From Aquimarina macrocephali JAMB N27 (GTDB lineage: Bacteria; Bacteroidota; Bacteroidia; Flavobacteriales; Flavobacteriaceae), in NCBI RefSeq assembly GCF_000520995.1, contig NZ_JACA01000014.1, forward strand, positions 124,001-188,000: DNA of 64,000 nt. Reading direction: 5' to 3'. This document shows positions 9,107 through 18,570 of this stretch, piece by piece. Both the position numbers and the translations under genes were made by a program. The notes under the pieces were generated by a model. It was not told the DNA's origin. It worked only from the letters and a program-made list of their open reading frames with translations, and did no database searches. Positions within the stretch are counted from its first letter, which is position 1. Each line of letters begins with the position of its first letter.

Positions 9107-10338
9107 AGCATTTAAATATTATACTAGGATTTCTTTTCACTTTTCATTTAACACATGCCCAACAACTTGAATCATATATTCAGGAAGGATGGCGTAATAG
9201 TTCTAGTATTCAGTCTTTTGAGTTACGTTATGCAGTTGCAAAAGAAAAAATAAAAGAAGTGAATACTATACCTAATACTCAATTAAGTGTAGGGTACTTT
9301 GTAAGCGAACCCGAAACACGTACAGGTGCACAACGTGCAAAATTTTCTATCCAACAAAAGTTACCATGGTTTGGAACAATTACAACAAGAGAAAATTATT
9401 CTACGGCTATGGCAGAGACAGAATATGTAAATATTGTAATTGTGAAAAGAAAATTAGCCCTTTCGATTTCTCAATCGTATTATAAATTATTTGCAATACA
9501 AAGCAAACAAAAGATACTTGAAGATAATATTCTACTATTACAAACTTACGAGAAGCTGGCACTAACATCTATCGAAGTGGGTAAAAGCTCTGCAGTAGAT
9601 GTATTAAAACTACAAATGCGTCAAAATGAGCTAGAACAACATAAAGCAGTACTTAAAGAAAGTTTTTTGGCAGAGCAAATAGCTTTTAATACCTTACTAA
9701 ATAGAGGTTTGGGTATTGATATAGTTGTCCCTAGTGAAATGAATATGCCACCAGAAGATCCTATTACTAATACTGAAAGTTTACAACTTAACCCAGAACT
9801 ACTTAAATACGATAAGATATATGAAAGCATAAAACAATCAGAATTGCTTAATCGAAAAGAAAAGGCTCCACAAATTGGTTTTGGACTTGACTATATACCA
9901 GTATCAGAGAGAAATGATGTTGCTATAAATGATAATGGTAAAGATATTATAATGCCTATGGTATCTTTTTCTATCCCTATATTTAATAAGCGTCATAATT
10001 CCCGAACTCGTCAAAACAAATTGCGCCAACAAGAAATTACAGCACAAAAAGAAGAACGATTAAACCATATGGAAACGATTTTAGGGAAGGCTGTTTCCAA
10101 TAGAAATACTGCAAGAATCAAATACAATACTCAGAAAGAAAATTTAAAACAAGCCAAAAATGCAGAAGAAATACTGATAAAAAGCTATGAAACAGGAACT
10201 ATAGATTTTAATGATGTGTTAGACATCCAGGAACTACAACTTAAATTTCAGCTAAATCAGATAGAGAGTATACAATTATACTATACACAAGCTGCGATTA
10301 TCAATTATTTAACAAATCAAAAAAACAAAACTATTTAA
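9103..10338 (+). CDS. TolC-family outer-membrane efflux protein
   Basis: A 411-residue outer-membrane factor with a signal peptide ending THAQQ (about residue 20) and the two long helical-hairpin repeats of TolC proteins, seen as amphipathic stretches around residues 120-210 and 305-400. PMVSFSIPIFNKRHNSR lies just before the second hairpin. It would form the trimeric exit duct for the CusA-type pump encoded immediately upstream; the start overlaps the pump stop by 4 bp, so translation is coupled. At 411 residues it is somewhat short for TolC but normal for CusC-like proteins of Bacteroidota. It lacks a lipobox cysteine. Confidence 0.88.
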   Translation: MKHLNIILGFLFTFHLTHAQQLESYIQEGWRNSSSIQSFELRYAVAKEKIKEVNTIPNTQLSVGYFVSEPETRTGAQRAKFSIQQKLPWFGTITTRENYSTAMAETEYVNIVIVKRKLALSISQSYYKLFAIQSKQKILEDNILLLQTYEKLALTSIEVGKSSAVDVLKLQMRQNELEQHKAVLKESFLAEQIAFNTLLNRGLGIDIVVPSEMNMPPEDPITNTESLQLNPELLKYDKIYESIKQSELLNRKEKAPQIGFGLDYIPVSERNDVAINDNGKDIIMPMVSFSIPIFNKRHNSRTRQNKLRQQEITAQKEERLNHMETILGKAVSNRNTARIKYNTQKENLKQAKNAEEILIKSYETGTIDFNDVLDIQELQLKFQLNQIESIQLYYTQAAIINYLTNQKNKTI

Positions 10339-10351
10339 AAAAGTAAACAAA

Positions 10352-10912
10352 ATGAGAAACTTAAAAATTTATGATATAAGAGTAATTATAGTAGCAATAC
10401 TAGGATTAACAATACTATCTTGCAAAGAGAATAAAACATCTAAAACAGATGAAAAACAGGAACATTCTGAAATGGGTCATAATAATGATCATAGTAGTCA
10501 TGAAGGAGAGCAAACAAAGGAAGTTCAGTTTAAAAATGTAGAAACAGCAGAAGCTTTTCAGCATTATATCCATATCAAAACAGCTTTGGTAAATACAGAT
10601 GCTAATGAAGCTAAAGCAGGAGCTCAAATGCTTGCCAAAGTAACAGAAAATACAGCTCTAAAAACGGCGGTTGAGGCAATAACAAATACAGATGATATCG
10701 AGGAGCAAAGAAAAGCGTTCATAGAAATTACTGCACAAATGGAAACTGCGCTTAAAGGAGCATTGTCGTCTGGAGAGGTTTATAAGCAATATTGTCCAAT
10801 GGCATTTGATAATACAGGTGGATATTGGTTATCTAAAGAAAAAGAAATTAGGAACCCATATTTTGGAGATCGAATGCTAAAATGTGGTAGTGTTGCCGAA
10901 ACTATTCGATAA
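10352..10912 (+). CDS. DUF3347 lipoprotein with His-rich linker
   Basis: A 186-residue predicted lipoprotein: a hydrophobic leader ends at ILSCKEN (Cys about residue 24). A His/Met-rich stretch follows (EHSEMGHNNDHSSHEGEQ), which is a plausible copper ligand. The rest (about 60-186) is a DUF3347 helical domain that ends in the family signature: CPMAFDNTGGYWLS, then IRNPYFGDRMLKCGSV. The same domain forms the C-terminus of the adaptor at 14822-16540, with nearly the same closing motif. It lies 13 bp after the TolC-family gene, so it is probably in the pump operon. A periplasmic copper chaperone feeding the efflux complex is the likely role, inferred from motif and context. Confidence 0.82.
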   Translation: MRNLKIYDIRVIIVAILGLTILSCKENKTSKTDEKQEHSEMGHNNDHSSHEGEQTKEVQFKNVETAEAFQHYIHIKTALVNTDANEAKAGAQMLAKVTENTALKTAVEAITNTDDIEEQRKAFIEITAQMETALKGALSSGEVYKQYCPMAFDNTGGYWLSKEKEIRNPYFGDRMLKCGSVAETIR

Positions 10913-10959
10913 TTACACTAGCTATTCCATCTGACTTCTAAAACAATAAATACAACCAG

Positions 10960-11520
10960 ATGAAAAAAGTTTTAATCAAAAACATGGTCTGTAACCGATG
11001 TAAAACTGTACTACAACAGGAATTTAAAAATGCTAAAATCCCTGTTGAAACAATAGAATTGGGAGAGATCATGTTTAGTAATATTGACGCCATTACTTAT
11101 AAAAAAGTAAATGAAATTATTATTCGTAATGGTTTCGAAATCATAAATGATGAAGTAGCTCTTATTGTAGAACAAGTGAAATCCTATTTGATAAGTGAAT
11201 TGTCGAATGATGGTATGTTAAATGAAAATCTATCTGATCTTATTTCTAAACATATACATAAGGATTATTCTGTGATAAGTAAATTGTTTAGTAGTAATGA
11301 GGGTTTGACTATAGAAAAATATTTTATTCGTCTTAAAATTGAAAAAACGAAGGAATATATTCAAATGGGAAACTTAAGTTTTTCTGAAATAGCACATTCA
11401 TTGAACTATAAAAGTGGAAGTCATCTGGCAAAACAATTTAAAACAGTTACTGGGATGTCTATGAGTAGCTTTAAAAATCTACAATCGTGGGATCGTCAAC
11501 CACTGGACAAAATTGTATAA
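10960..11520 (+). CDS. HMA-like/AraC-type copper regulator
   Basis: A 186-residue cytoplasmic protein. Residues 1-70 look like a heavy-metal-associated (HMA) fold with a CxxC motif (NMVCNRCKTVL, Cys11 and Cys14). The C-terminal half (about 80-186) is an AraC/XylS helix-turn-helix domain: the second helix-turn-helix reads LSFSEIAHSLNYKSGSHLAK followed by TGMSMSSFKN. The inferred role is a one-component copper sensor that activates the flanking efflux genes. The family is frequently found next to copper genes in Bacteroidota, but I know of no characterised example. It sits between the DUF3347 gene and the copper ATPase, all on the + strand. Its leader shares a stretch with the leader of the second receptor gene at 34531. 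Confidence 0.82.
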   Translation: MKKVLIKNMVCNRCKTVLQQEFKNAKIPVETIELGEIMFSNIDAITYKKVNEIIIRNGFEIINDEVALIVEQVKSYLISELSNDGMLNENLSDLISKHIHKDYSVISKLFSSNEGLTIEKYFIRLKIEKTKEYIQMGNLSFSEIAHSLNYKSGSHLAKQFKTVTGMSMSSFKNLQSWDRQPLDKIV

Positions 11521-11595
11521 GAAGAAACCATAATTATCAAATATAAAGAGATGTAAACTCAATAATTTTACTGGTTAAACATTGAAAATTAAAAA

Positions 11596-14097
11596 ATGAA
11601 ACATACATATAAAATATCTGGGATGACTTGTAATGGCTGTCGTGGTCATGTAGAGCACATACTTGATACTATGGATGGGGTGACCAGTGCGTCTGTTGAT
11701 CTAGAGAAAGCAGAAGCAATTATTGAGACAAAAGAACACATTTCTTTAGCTATTTTTAAAGAGGTATTAGCACAAGAAGGAGGACGTTACAGCATTTATC
11801 TCCCTGGGACACAAGATCAGGACGATAAACCCAAACAGGTTAAACCTAAAGGAAAAGGTACAGGAGTTTTTTATTGCCCAATGCATTGCGAAGGAGATAA
11901 AACATACAATGCGTTACAGGATTGTCCTGTATGTGGGATGGATTTAGTTGAAGAAATAACATTACATACAATTGCTGTAGAACAGTATACCTGTCCAATG
12001 CATCCAGAAGTAATTAAAGATGCCCCTGGTGCATGTTCTATTTGTGGTATGGATCTAATAGTGTTACAACCAGATCTTTCTGAAGAAGAGAAGAATTATA
12101 AAAAATTATTAAGGAAATTCTGGATAGCTGTACTATTTACGGTTCCTATTTTTATAATAGCGATGTCAGATATGTTTTCGAGTAATCCGCTTAATGATAT
12201 TTTGGAATTAAAATATAGAAATTGGATTCAGTTTGGACTTTCTGTTCCTGTAGTGTTCTATGCCACCTGGATGTTTTTTGAGCGTGCTTTTCGTTCTATA
12301 AAAATCTGGAACCTCAATATGTTTACTCTAATAGGCATTGGTGCGGGTACTGCATGGTTATTTAGTGTTTTAGCAATGCTTTTTCCAAGTTTTTTTCCAG
12401 ATCAGTTTAAAACAGAATCAGGAACAGTACATGTATATTTTGAAGCGACCACCGTTATCTTAACACTTGTACTTTTAGGCCAGGTATTAGAATCACGAGC
12501 ACACAGCAAAACAAACACTGCAATTAAGGAGCTGTTGAAACTGGCACCTAACAAAGCAATACGTGTTGTAGAAGGTAAAGAAGAAGAAATTTCTATTGAT
12601 CAGATAGAATTGAATGATATACTACGAGTAAAACCAGGAGATAAAATTCCAGTAGATGGATCAATCTTTCAAGGGCAAACATCTGTAGACGAATCAATGA
12701 TCACAGGTGAACCAATACCAGTAGATAAGATAGAAGGTGATCTGGTGAGTAGTGGAACCATTAATGGAAATCATTCCTTCTTATTGAAAGCAGAAAAAGT
12801 TGGAGCTGATACGTTGTTATCAAAAATTATCCAAATGGTAAATGATGCAAGTCGTAGTCGTGCTCCTATCCAAAAACTGGCAGATAGTGTTTCGGGATAT
12901 TTTGTGCCTATAGTGGTTATCATTGCCTTAATCACATTTGTCATTTGGGCAGTTTATGGTCCCGAACCTACTTATGTTTATGCATTTGTAAATGCAATTG
13001 CTGTACTTATAATTGCCTGTCCATGTGCTTTGGGTCTGGCTACACCAATGTCTGTAATGGTTGGAGTTGGTAAGGGAGCTCAAAATGGTGTGTTGATTAA
13101 AAGAGCAGAAGCACTCGAAACAATGAACAAAGTGGATACTCTTATTGTGGATAAGACAGGAACCATAACTGAAGGGAAACCGGCTGTTGAAAATGTAGAA
13201 GCTTTCGGAGATCGATTTAGTAAAGAAGAAATCCTTCAATATATCATTTCTCTTAATAATTTAAGTGAACATCCATTGGCTCAGGCAACACTAAAATATG
13301 GAAAAGAACAGCATATTGAATTATTAGATGTAAGTGAATTTAAAGCTGTAACAGGGAAAGGAGTAGAAGGAAACATCGCAAATGTAAAAGTGATATTGGG
13401 TAATGCAAAAATGTTAGAATATGCCAATGTACCTATTTCAGTTGAGCTTAAAAAACAAGCTGAATCTTATCAGAAAAAAGGAAAAACAGTTTCTTTTTTA
13501 TCTCTCGATCAAAATGTAGCAAGTTATATCGTTATAGGAGATAAAATCAAAGAAACTAGTCGTGAAGCTATTAAGCAGTTACAGGATAATGGAATTGATG
13601 TAATCATGCTTACCGGGGATAATTACAATACCGCCTATGCGGTCGCTAATGAGCTTAATCTCAAAAATTTTAAAGCAGAGATGTTACCCGAGGATAAACT
13701 TAGTGAAGTTAAAAAATTACAAGATAGCGGTAAAGTGGTTGCAATGGCTGGAGATGGTATTAATGATGCTCCTGCTCTTGCAAAAAGTGATGTTGGTATT
13801 GCGATGGGTACAGGTACCGATGTGGCCATTGAAAGTGCAACTATTACTTTGGTAAAAGGGGATTTACAGGGTATTGTAAAGGCAAAAAAATTAAGTGATA
13901 AAGTAATGAAGAATATCAAGCAAAATCTTTTCTTCGCACTTATTTATAACACACTAGGGGTGCCGATAGCTGCTGGAGTACTTTTTCCTTTTTTCGGAAT
14001 CCTATTATCTCCTATGATTGCAGCTCTGGCGATGAGTTTTAGTTCTGTGTCAGTAATAACTAATGCTTTACGATTAAAAACAATACATATCAATTAG
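11596..14097 (+). CDS. copA: Copper-translocating P1B-type ATPase
   Basis: An 833-residue inner-membrane pump that exports Cu(I) or Ag(I) from the cytoplasm. In order: an HMA domain with MTCNGC (Cys12, Cys15); two heavy-metal-binding motifs (FYCPMHC...CPVCGMDL about 92-116 and YTCPMHPEV...CSICGMDLI about 131-154); transmembrane helices; the actuator-domain TGE loop (MITGEPIPV); the intramembrane metal site C475-P-C477 in [11 protein letters not shown]; the phosphorylation motif DKTGT with Asp519; SEHPLAQ in the nucleotide domain; and [10 protein letters not shown] in the hinge. CPC plus the HMA motif support copper/silver specificity. It follows the HMA/AraC regulator by 75 bp and precedes the PepSY and CusB genes on the same strand. 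Confidence 0.95.
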   Translation: MKHTYKISGMTCNGCRGHVEHILDTMDGVTSASVDLEKAEAIIETKEHISLAIFKEVLAQEGGRYSIYLPGTQDQDDKPKQVKPKGKGTGVFYCPMHCEGDKTYNALQDCPVCGMDLVEEITLHTIAVEQYTCPMHPEVIKDAPGACSICGMDLIVLQPDLSEEEKNYKKLLRKFWIAVLFTVPIFIIAMSDMFSSNPLNDILELKYRNWIQFGLSVPVVFYATWMFFERAFRSIKIWNLNMFTLIGIGAGTAWLFSVLAMLFPSFFPDQFKTESGTVHVYFEATTVILTLVLLGQVLESRAHSKTNTAIKELLKLAPNKAIRVVEGKEEEISIDQIELNDILRVKPGDKIPVDGSIFQGQTSVDESMITGEPIPVDKIEGDLVSSGTINGNHSFLLKAEKVGADTLLSKIIQMVNDASRSRAPIQKLADSVSGYFVPIVVIIALITFVIWAVYGPEPTYVYAFVNAIAVLIIACPCALGLATPMSVMVGVGKGAQNGVLIKRAEALETMNKVDTLIVDKTGTITEGKPAVENVEAFGDRFSKEEILQYIISLNNLSEHPLAQATLKYGKEQHIELLDVSEFKAVTGKGVEGNIANVKVILGNAKMLEYANVPISVELKKQAESYQKKGKTVSFLSLDQNVASYIVIGDKIKETSREAIKQLQDNGIDVIMLTGDNYNTAYAVANELNLKNFKAEMLPEDKLSEVKKLQDSGKVVAMAGDGINDAPALAKSDVGIAMGTGTDVAIESATITLVKGDLQGIVKAKKLSDKVMKNIKQNLFFALIYNTLGVPIAAGVLFPFFGILLSPMIAALAMSFSSVSVITNALRLKTIHIN

Positions 14098-14115
14098 ATA
14101 TGAAAATAAATACAT

Positions 14116-14829
14116 ATGGTTAAAAGGCAAACAGCAACAAAAATTAGAAAAGCACACAGGTATTTAGGCCTCTTTTTAGGAATCCAGTTTCTGCTATGGA
14201 CGGTTAGTGGCCTGTATTTTAGCTGGACAGATATTGATGATATTCACGGAGATCAGTTTAAAAATGAAAATGTTGATGTTATATCCTTTAATGACTTGAT
14301 AAAACCTTCTCAAATAGAAACAAAGGAAGCCATCCAATCACTAGAACTTAAAGAAATAGATGGACAACCTTATTATTGGGTAAATGATAAGCAACTTTTT
14401 AATGCAAATACTGGAGTTACAAAATCAGAAATAACTGCTTCTGAAGCTCTGAAAATTGCAGAAAAAAATATGCATCCAGAATTAAAAGTAAAAAGTGTTG
14501 ACAAAATAAGTGAAGTGGGTAATCATCATGAGTATCGAGAAAGACCACTACCTGCTTATGTTATTTCATATGAGCACTCTCAAAACGTAAAAGCATATAT
14601 CTCGGTAAAAGATGGAAGTTTTCAAAGAGTGAGACACCGATCGTGGCGTTGGTTTGATTTCCTCTGGATGACTCATACAATGGACTATGAAGGAAGAGAC
14701 AATTTTAATACTATCATTCTTAGAACTTTCTCTCTATTAGGATTAATAACAGTACTAAGTGGATTCACTTTATGGTTTATATCCTCACCGACAATTAGAA
14801 AAATAAAAAAAAATAAGAGTCATGAATAA
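14116..14829 (+). CDS. PepSY-domain membrane protein
   Basis: A 237-residue protein with an N-terminal membrane helix (about 17-36, LGLFLGIQFLLWTVSGLYF), an exported PepSY-type region (about 60-190) and a second helix near the C-terminus (about 203-225, LLGLITVLSGFTLWFI). PepSY membrane proteins are recurrent companions of copper and iron systems. Some relatives transfer electrons or reduce metals at the membrane, but this one is short and has no obvious cofactor motif beyond scattered His residues (HHEYRERPLP, MTHTMDY). It starts 18 bp after the copper ATPase and overlaps the adaptor gene by 8 bp, so it is in the same transcript. Role in copper handling is inferred from position. Confidence 0.8.
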   Translation: MVKRQTATKIRKAHRYLGLFLGIQFLLWTVSGLYFSWTDIDDIHGDQFKNENVDVISFNDLIKPSQIETKEAIQSLELKEIDGQPYYWVNDKQLFNANTGVTKSEITASEALKIAEKNMHPELKVKSVDKISEVGNHHEYRERPLPAYVISYEHSQNVKAYISVKDGSFQRVRHRSWRWFDFLWMTHTMDYEGRDNFNTIILRTFSLLGLITVLSGFTLWFISSPTIRKIKKNKSHE

Positions 14830-16540
14830 GAACATCATTTATATTGGTATAGCAGTTCTTGCTGGGCTATTGGGAGGTTACTTTATTTTTGGGAATAATA
14901 ATTCTACTCAACACAATCACAATAGTGATCAGGAAGACGCTACAACAAATCAAATGTGGACCTGCTCAATGCATCCTCAAATTATGCAGACAGAACCTGG
15001 CGATTGTCCAATATGTGGTATGGATCTAATTCCGGCAGGAACTAAAACTGATGGCCTTTCTGCTGATCAATTTAAAATGACCGAAAATGCAATGGCATTG
15101 GCAAATATCCAAACTACTAGAGTCGGAAATTTGACAGGAGTTGATAAAAATAAGATTATACTATCTGGAAAAATAATGGAAAATGAAGAAGCAAATGCAG
15201 TACAAGCTAGCTATTTTGATGGTAGAATCGAACAGTTGAATGTTAATTATAAAGGACAAGAAGTTAGAAAAGGGCAAAGATTAGCTACTATTTATGCACC
15301 AAACCTTGTCGCGGCACAACAAGAACTTATTACTGCGGTATCGCTTAAAGAATCCCAACCAATACTATATAAAGCTGTTCGCAATAAATTAAAGTTATGG
15401 AAACTTTCAGACAACCAAATCAATGCAATAGAGTCTTCTGGTAAAGTTCAGGAAAACTTTCCTGTTTATGCAACAGTTTCGGGTACAGTATCAGAGGTAA
15501 TGAGTGCAGAAGGTGATTATGTAAAACAGGGGCAGCCTATTTTAAAAGTAAGTAACCTTAGTACGGTCTGGGCAGAATTTGATGTATATGAAAATCAAAT
15601 TGCACAATTCAGAAAAGGGCAGCGAATCAATATTATCACTACTGCATATCCTGATAAAAAATTTGATGGCACAATATCTTTTATAAACCCGGTTTTAAAT
15701 GCTAAAACAAGAACCATTACAATAAGAACTAACCTTAGCAATCGAGATCATCTTTTTAAGCCAGGGATGTTTGTAACTGGTAGTGTTGCAAGTAAAAATC
15801 AGGTTACAGAACAACTTATTGTTCCGGCAAGTGCTGTGTTATGGACAGGTGAGCGCTCTGTAGTCTATATAAAAGCAAATACTACCGAACCTATTTTTGA
15901 AATGAGAGAAGTACTGCTGGGAAATGCTACAGGAAATACATATACAATTCTAAATGGGCTCAATAATGGTGATGAGATAGTAACAAACGGAGCATTTACC
16001 GTTGATGCTGCAGCACAATTACAAGGAAAAAAATCAATGATGAACAAAGAAGGAGGAAAGATGATGACTGGTCATGAAGGGCATTTGGGAATGCAAATGG
16101 AATTATCAAAATCATTTCAGAAAGATTTTTTACCAGCCCTTATACCATACTTACAAATGAAAGAAGCATTTGTAGAATCTAATGTTTCTAAGGTTTCTAT
16201 TTTTGCGAAAACAACAAATAAAACCTTAAAAGCAATTAAAACTTCAAATTTAAGCGAGGTAGAAAAAAATCATCTATCAAAGAGTATCAGGGTATTAGAT
16301 AATATTGCCGACAACAAAGAATTAGAAAAACAAAGAACCTATTTTGTAGTATTAAATGAGAATATAGTAGCTTTAATATCTAGTTTTACCGAATTAAATA
16401 CAGCAATATATGTGCAAAAATGCCCTATGGCGAATACCAATAAAGGAGCTATTTGGATAAGTGGAGAAAAAGAAATTCGTAATCCTTATTTTGGTGACGC
16501 AATGCTAACTTGTGGTAGTGTTATTAATACAATTAAATAA
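14822..16540 (+). CDS. cusB: CusB-type RND periplasmic adaptor with DUF3347 tail
   Basis: A 572-residue adaptor anchored by an N-terminal hydrophobic segment (about 5-24). It has a heavy-metal-binding motif (CSMHPQIMQ then CPICGMDLIP, about 45-69) and the CusB-like barrel-sandwich and beta-barrel core ('VNYKGQEVRKGQRLATIYAP', 'VSEVMSAEGDYVKQGQPI', LFKPGMFVTG; about 100-415). A C-terminal DUF3347 domain (about 430-572) ends with CPMANTNKGAIWIS and IRNPYFGDAMLTCGSV. It links the CusA-type pump to the TolC-family duct and probably hands metal to the pump. It is encoded about 5.7 kb downstream of the pump and separated from it by the regulator and copper ATPase, which is unusual; adaptors normally adjoin their pump. 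The start overlaps the PepSY gene by 8 bp. Confidence 0.9.
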   Translation: MNKNIIYIGIAVLAGLLGGYFIFGNNNSTQHNHNSDQEDATTNQMWTCSMHPQIMQTEPGDCPICGMDLIPAGTKTDGLSADQFKMTENAMALANIQTTRVGNLTGVDKNKIILSGKIMENEEANAVQASYFDGRIEQLNVNYKGQEVRKGQRLATIYAPNLVAAQQELITAVSLKESQPILYKAVRNKLKLWKLSDNQINAIESSGKVQENFPVYATVSGTVSEVMSAEGDYVKQGQPILKVSNLSTVWAEFDVYENQIAQFRKGQRINIITTAYPDKKFDGTISFINPVLNAKTRTITIRTNLSNRDHLFKPGMFVTGSVASKNQVTEQLIVPASAVLWTGERSVVYIKANTTEPIFEMREVLLGNATGNTYTILNGLNNGDEIVTNGAFTVDAAAQLQGKKSMMNKEGGKMMTGHEGHLGMQMELSKSFQKDFLPALIPYLQMKEAFVESNVSKVSIFAKTTNKTLKAIKTSNLSEVEKNHLSKSIRVLDNIADNKELEKQRTYFVVLNENIVALISSFTELNTAIYVQKCPMANTNKGAIWISGEKEIRNPYFGDAMLTCGSVINTIK

Positions 16541-16587
16541 AAGTAAGGAAATAAGAAGAACAATATTTTTTTTAATAAATATGAGCA

Positions 16588-17316
16588 CTATTTTTTAATA
16601 GCATGGGTTAGGTTATGTTTATAAACATTACCTATAGGAATATCAACTCCAGCTACTTTTAATCGATTCCCTTCAATAGTTTGTATTTTTTTAAGTGCTA
16701 TTATATAAGAACGATGTATTCTTAAAAATTGATTTTTTGGTAAAGTCTTTTCAAAATTGGTCAATCTATCTAATGATGTAATAGTTTCGTTTTCCAGATG
16801 TATTTTGACATAACTTCCTAAGCTTTCTAGATATAAAATACTACCTAATTGAATTTGATGTATTTTTTTGTCTCCTTTTACAAATATGCTATCATTTTGA
16901 TTTACAGTGTTTTTTTGATTTTCGAAAACTTGATTTTCTGTTCCATTCTGCAAACTCTCTATCATTTTCTTTTGACTCTGGGCTTTATTTATAGCTTTTA
17001 AAAACCGCTCAAAACTAAAAGGTTTTAAGAGATAATCCAGAATGTTTAACTCATAACCTTCTATAGCATATTCCTGATAAGCTGTAGTTACAATAATAAG
17101 CGGAGGATTACTTAAAGTACGTAAAAAATCCAATCCTTTAAGCTTGGGCATATTAATATCCAAAAAAATTAAATCTACATGATTTTCATTTAAATAATTC
17201 ATAGCTTCAAACGCCGAATGACATTCTTTCACAACATTTAAAAATGAAAGATTAGCGCAATAATTTTTTATCACTTTATGGGCCAAAGGTTCGTCATCAA
17301 TTGTAATGCAGTTCAT
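16588..17316 (-). CDS. LytTR-family response regulator (TCS2)
   Basis: A 242-residue regulator. The receiver has IDDEP at 6-10, phosphoacceptor Asp53 (IFLDINMPKLKG), TTAYQEYA, and the switch Lys in LLKPFSFERF. A variable linker (about 125-145) precedes the LytTR DNA-binding domain (LYLESLGSYVKIHLE, FLRIHRSYII, VDIPIGNVYK). Its start overlaps the kinase stop by one base. It is a clear paralogue of the regulator at 40778-41479 (shared NMPKLKG and FERFLKAINKA). It lies convergent to the adaptor gene, with 47 bp between. Candidate targets are the ABC-M1 genes or its own operon, through the 21-bp-spaced repeats at 18403-18453. Confidence 0.92.
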   Translation of the reverse strand: MNCITIDDEPLAHKVIKNYCANLSFLNVVKECHSAFEAMNYLNENHVDLIFLDINMPKLKGLDFLRTLSNPPLIIVTTAYQEYAIEGYELNILDYLLKPFSFERFLKAINKAQSQKKMIESLQNGTENQVFENQKNTVNQNDSIFVKGDKKIHQIQLGSILYLESLGSYVKIHLENETITSLDRLTNFEKTLPKNQFLRIHRSYIIALKKIQTIEGNRLKVAGVDIPIGNVYKHNLTHAIKK

Positions 17317-18347
17317 TATAAATTTAATTTTAAATCAATAGTAAAAACAGTGTTCTTTTTAGCAATCTTAAGTTCATGTGCATTTGGATAAATTAAAGAT
17401 AATCTTCTTTTCACATTTTCAAGACCGATTCCACCATCATTTTCGGTATCACTAAAATTGTTTTCAATATGTAGGTGCAATATCTTTTCTGTGGTCTGTA
17501 ATTTAAAGTTTATAAATGCATTTTTTTCCATATGATCAAAACCATGTTTAAATGCGTTTTCTAAAAATACAATTAAGATCATAGGTGCAATTTGTTTTGA
17601 TTCATCATCGATCTTTTTTTCGAAAGTGATAATTCCACGGTTATGATGTCTCATTTTTTGGAGTTCAATAAAATTTACTAAATATGTTACTTCTCCACCA
17701 ATAGATACTCTGGGTTCTTTGCAATCATAGATTGTATAACGCATTATTTCAGACAACTTCAAAATTAATGATGGTGTTTTGTCAGATTTTTCTAGTGAAA
17801 GAGCATACAAGTTATTTAATGTATTAAAGAAGAAGTGCGGATTGATTTGATTTTTTAGTAATGATAATTCTAAATGAAGACGATCATTTTCAATCTGATT
17901 TATTTTTGAGAGCTGAATAAACCATCTATAAGATAGATTTAATAATGTAGAAATCAGTATGATAACAATCATGCCAGTGATGCCGTTTTCTGGCTTCATT
18001 TCCTGATTAGGTTGATTAAACCAATATTGATCCATTAAGGGTTCACCATAGCCTATTATATACCCCCAACCAATAATCATGATAAGGAGTAATACAATAT
18101 AAATGAAGTATCGTTTTTTTACTAAATACCTGGGGATAATCCAATATATATTGAAATAAACAGGAGGGGCTATTAACAAAAGAATGCTAGTAGTAGCTTG
18201 AAGAAAATAATTAATTAAAGATGATAACGTAAACGCATTTTTATCAGAAATAACAAAACCAAATACAACTATCAAAATTATACTAAACAGTACTAAAACA
18301 TGTATTAGAATATATTTTTTTCTGGTATCTAGTGTTTGGATTTTCAT
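17316..18347 (-). CDS. LytS/YehU-type sensor histidine kinase (TCS2)
   Basis: A 343-residue membrane kinase with four hydrophobic segments (about 12-33, 45-70, 80-100 and 122-140), a short helical linker and the phosphoacceptor box INPHFFFNTLNNLY (His171). The ATP-binding domain has 'IAPMILIVFLENAFKHG' and GGIGLENVKRRLSLIYP. There is no periplasmic sensor domain. It is closely related to the kinase at 41476-42639. It is divergent from the ABC ATPase gene at 18571, with a 223-bp shared intergenic region that holds three 9-bp repeats. Confidence 0.9.
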   Translation of the reverse strand: MKIQTLDTRKKYILIHVLVLFSIILIVVFGFVISDKNAFTLSSLINYFLQATTSILLLIAPPVYFNIYWIIPRYLVKKRYFIYIVLLLIMIIGWGYIIGYGEPLMDQYWFNQPNQEMKPENGITGMIVIILISTLLNLSYRWFIQLSKINQIENDRLHLELSLLKNQINPHFFFNTLNNLYALSLEKSDKTPSLILKLSEIMRYTIYDCKEPRVSIGGEVTYLVNFIELQKMRHHNRGIITFEKKIDDESKQIAPMILIVFLENAFKHGFDHMEKNAFINFKLQTTEKILHLHIENNFSDTENDGGIGLENVKRRLSLIYPNAHELKIAKKNTVFTIDLKLNL

Positions 18348-18375
18348 AGTATTCTATTCTTGGAAATAAAAATAT

Positions 18376-18383
18376 TAAAACTA
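18376..18383 (-). promoter_or_regulatory. Possible -7 box of the TCS2 operon
   Basis: Read on the minus strand this is TAGTTTTA, one base from TAnnTTTG, 28 bp before the kinase ATG. The repeat array begins 19 bp upstream of it (18403). The same 19-bp gap separates a TAATTTTA box and the repeats before the third kinase gene (34337-34344 and 34364). It is weak on its own. Confidence 0.3.
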
Positions 18384-18402
18384 TTGGAGTTAGACTATTC
18401 TA

Positions 18403-18453
18403 ATTAATGAATACCCTAATATCATCAATGAAACTATGTTTTTTATCAATGAA
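18403..18453. promoter_or_regulatory. Three 9-bp direct repeats at exact 21-bp period (putative LytTR operator)
   Basis: ATTAATGAA (18403-18411), ATCAATGAA (18424-18432) and ATCAATGAA (18445-18453) start exactly 21 bp apart. Read on the minus strand the core is TTCATTGAT, one base different from the TTCATAGAT core of the second repeat before the first receptor operon. The array lies between the divergent TCS2 and ABC-M1 operons, where a LytTR protein could control either side. A further inverted copy (CATTCATTAATGAT) adjoins it at 18457-18470. Confidence 0.55.
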
Positions 18454-18570
18454 TAGCATTCATTAATGATAATACACTTTTTAGCTATTCATATATATAA
18501 GTTGGTTAAAAAAAATTGATTTCTTCTTTCTCTTACCTTCTTTTTGTTGCTGACTTTAAATCAGTAGCTC

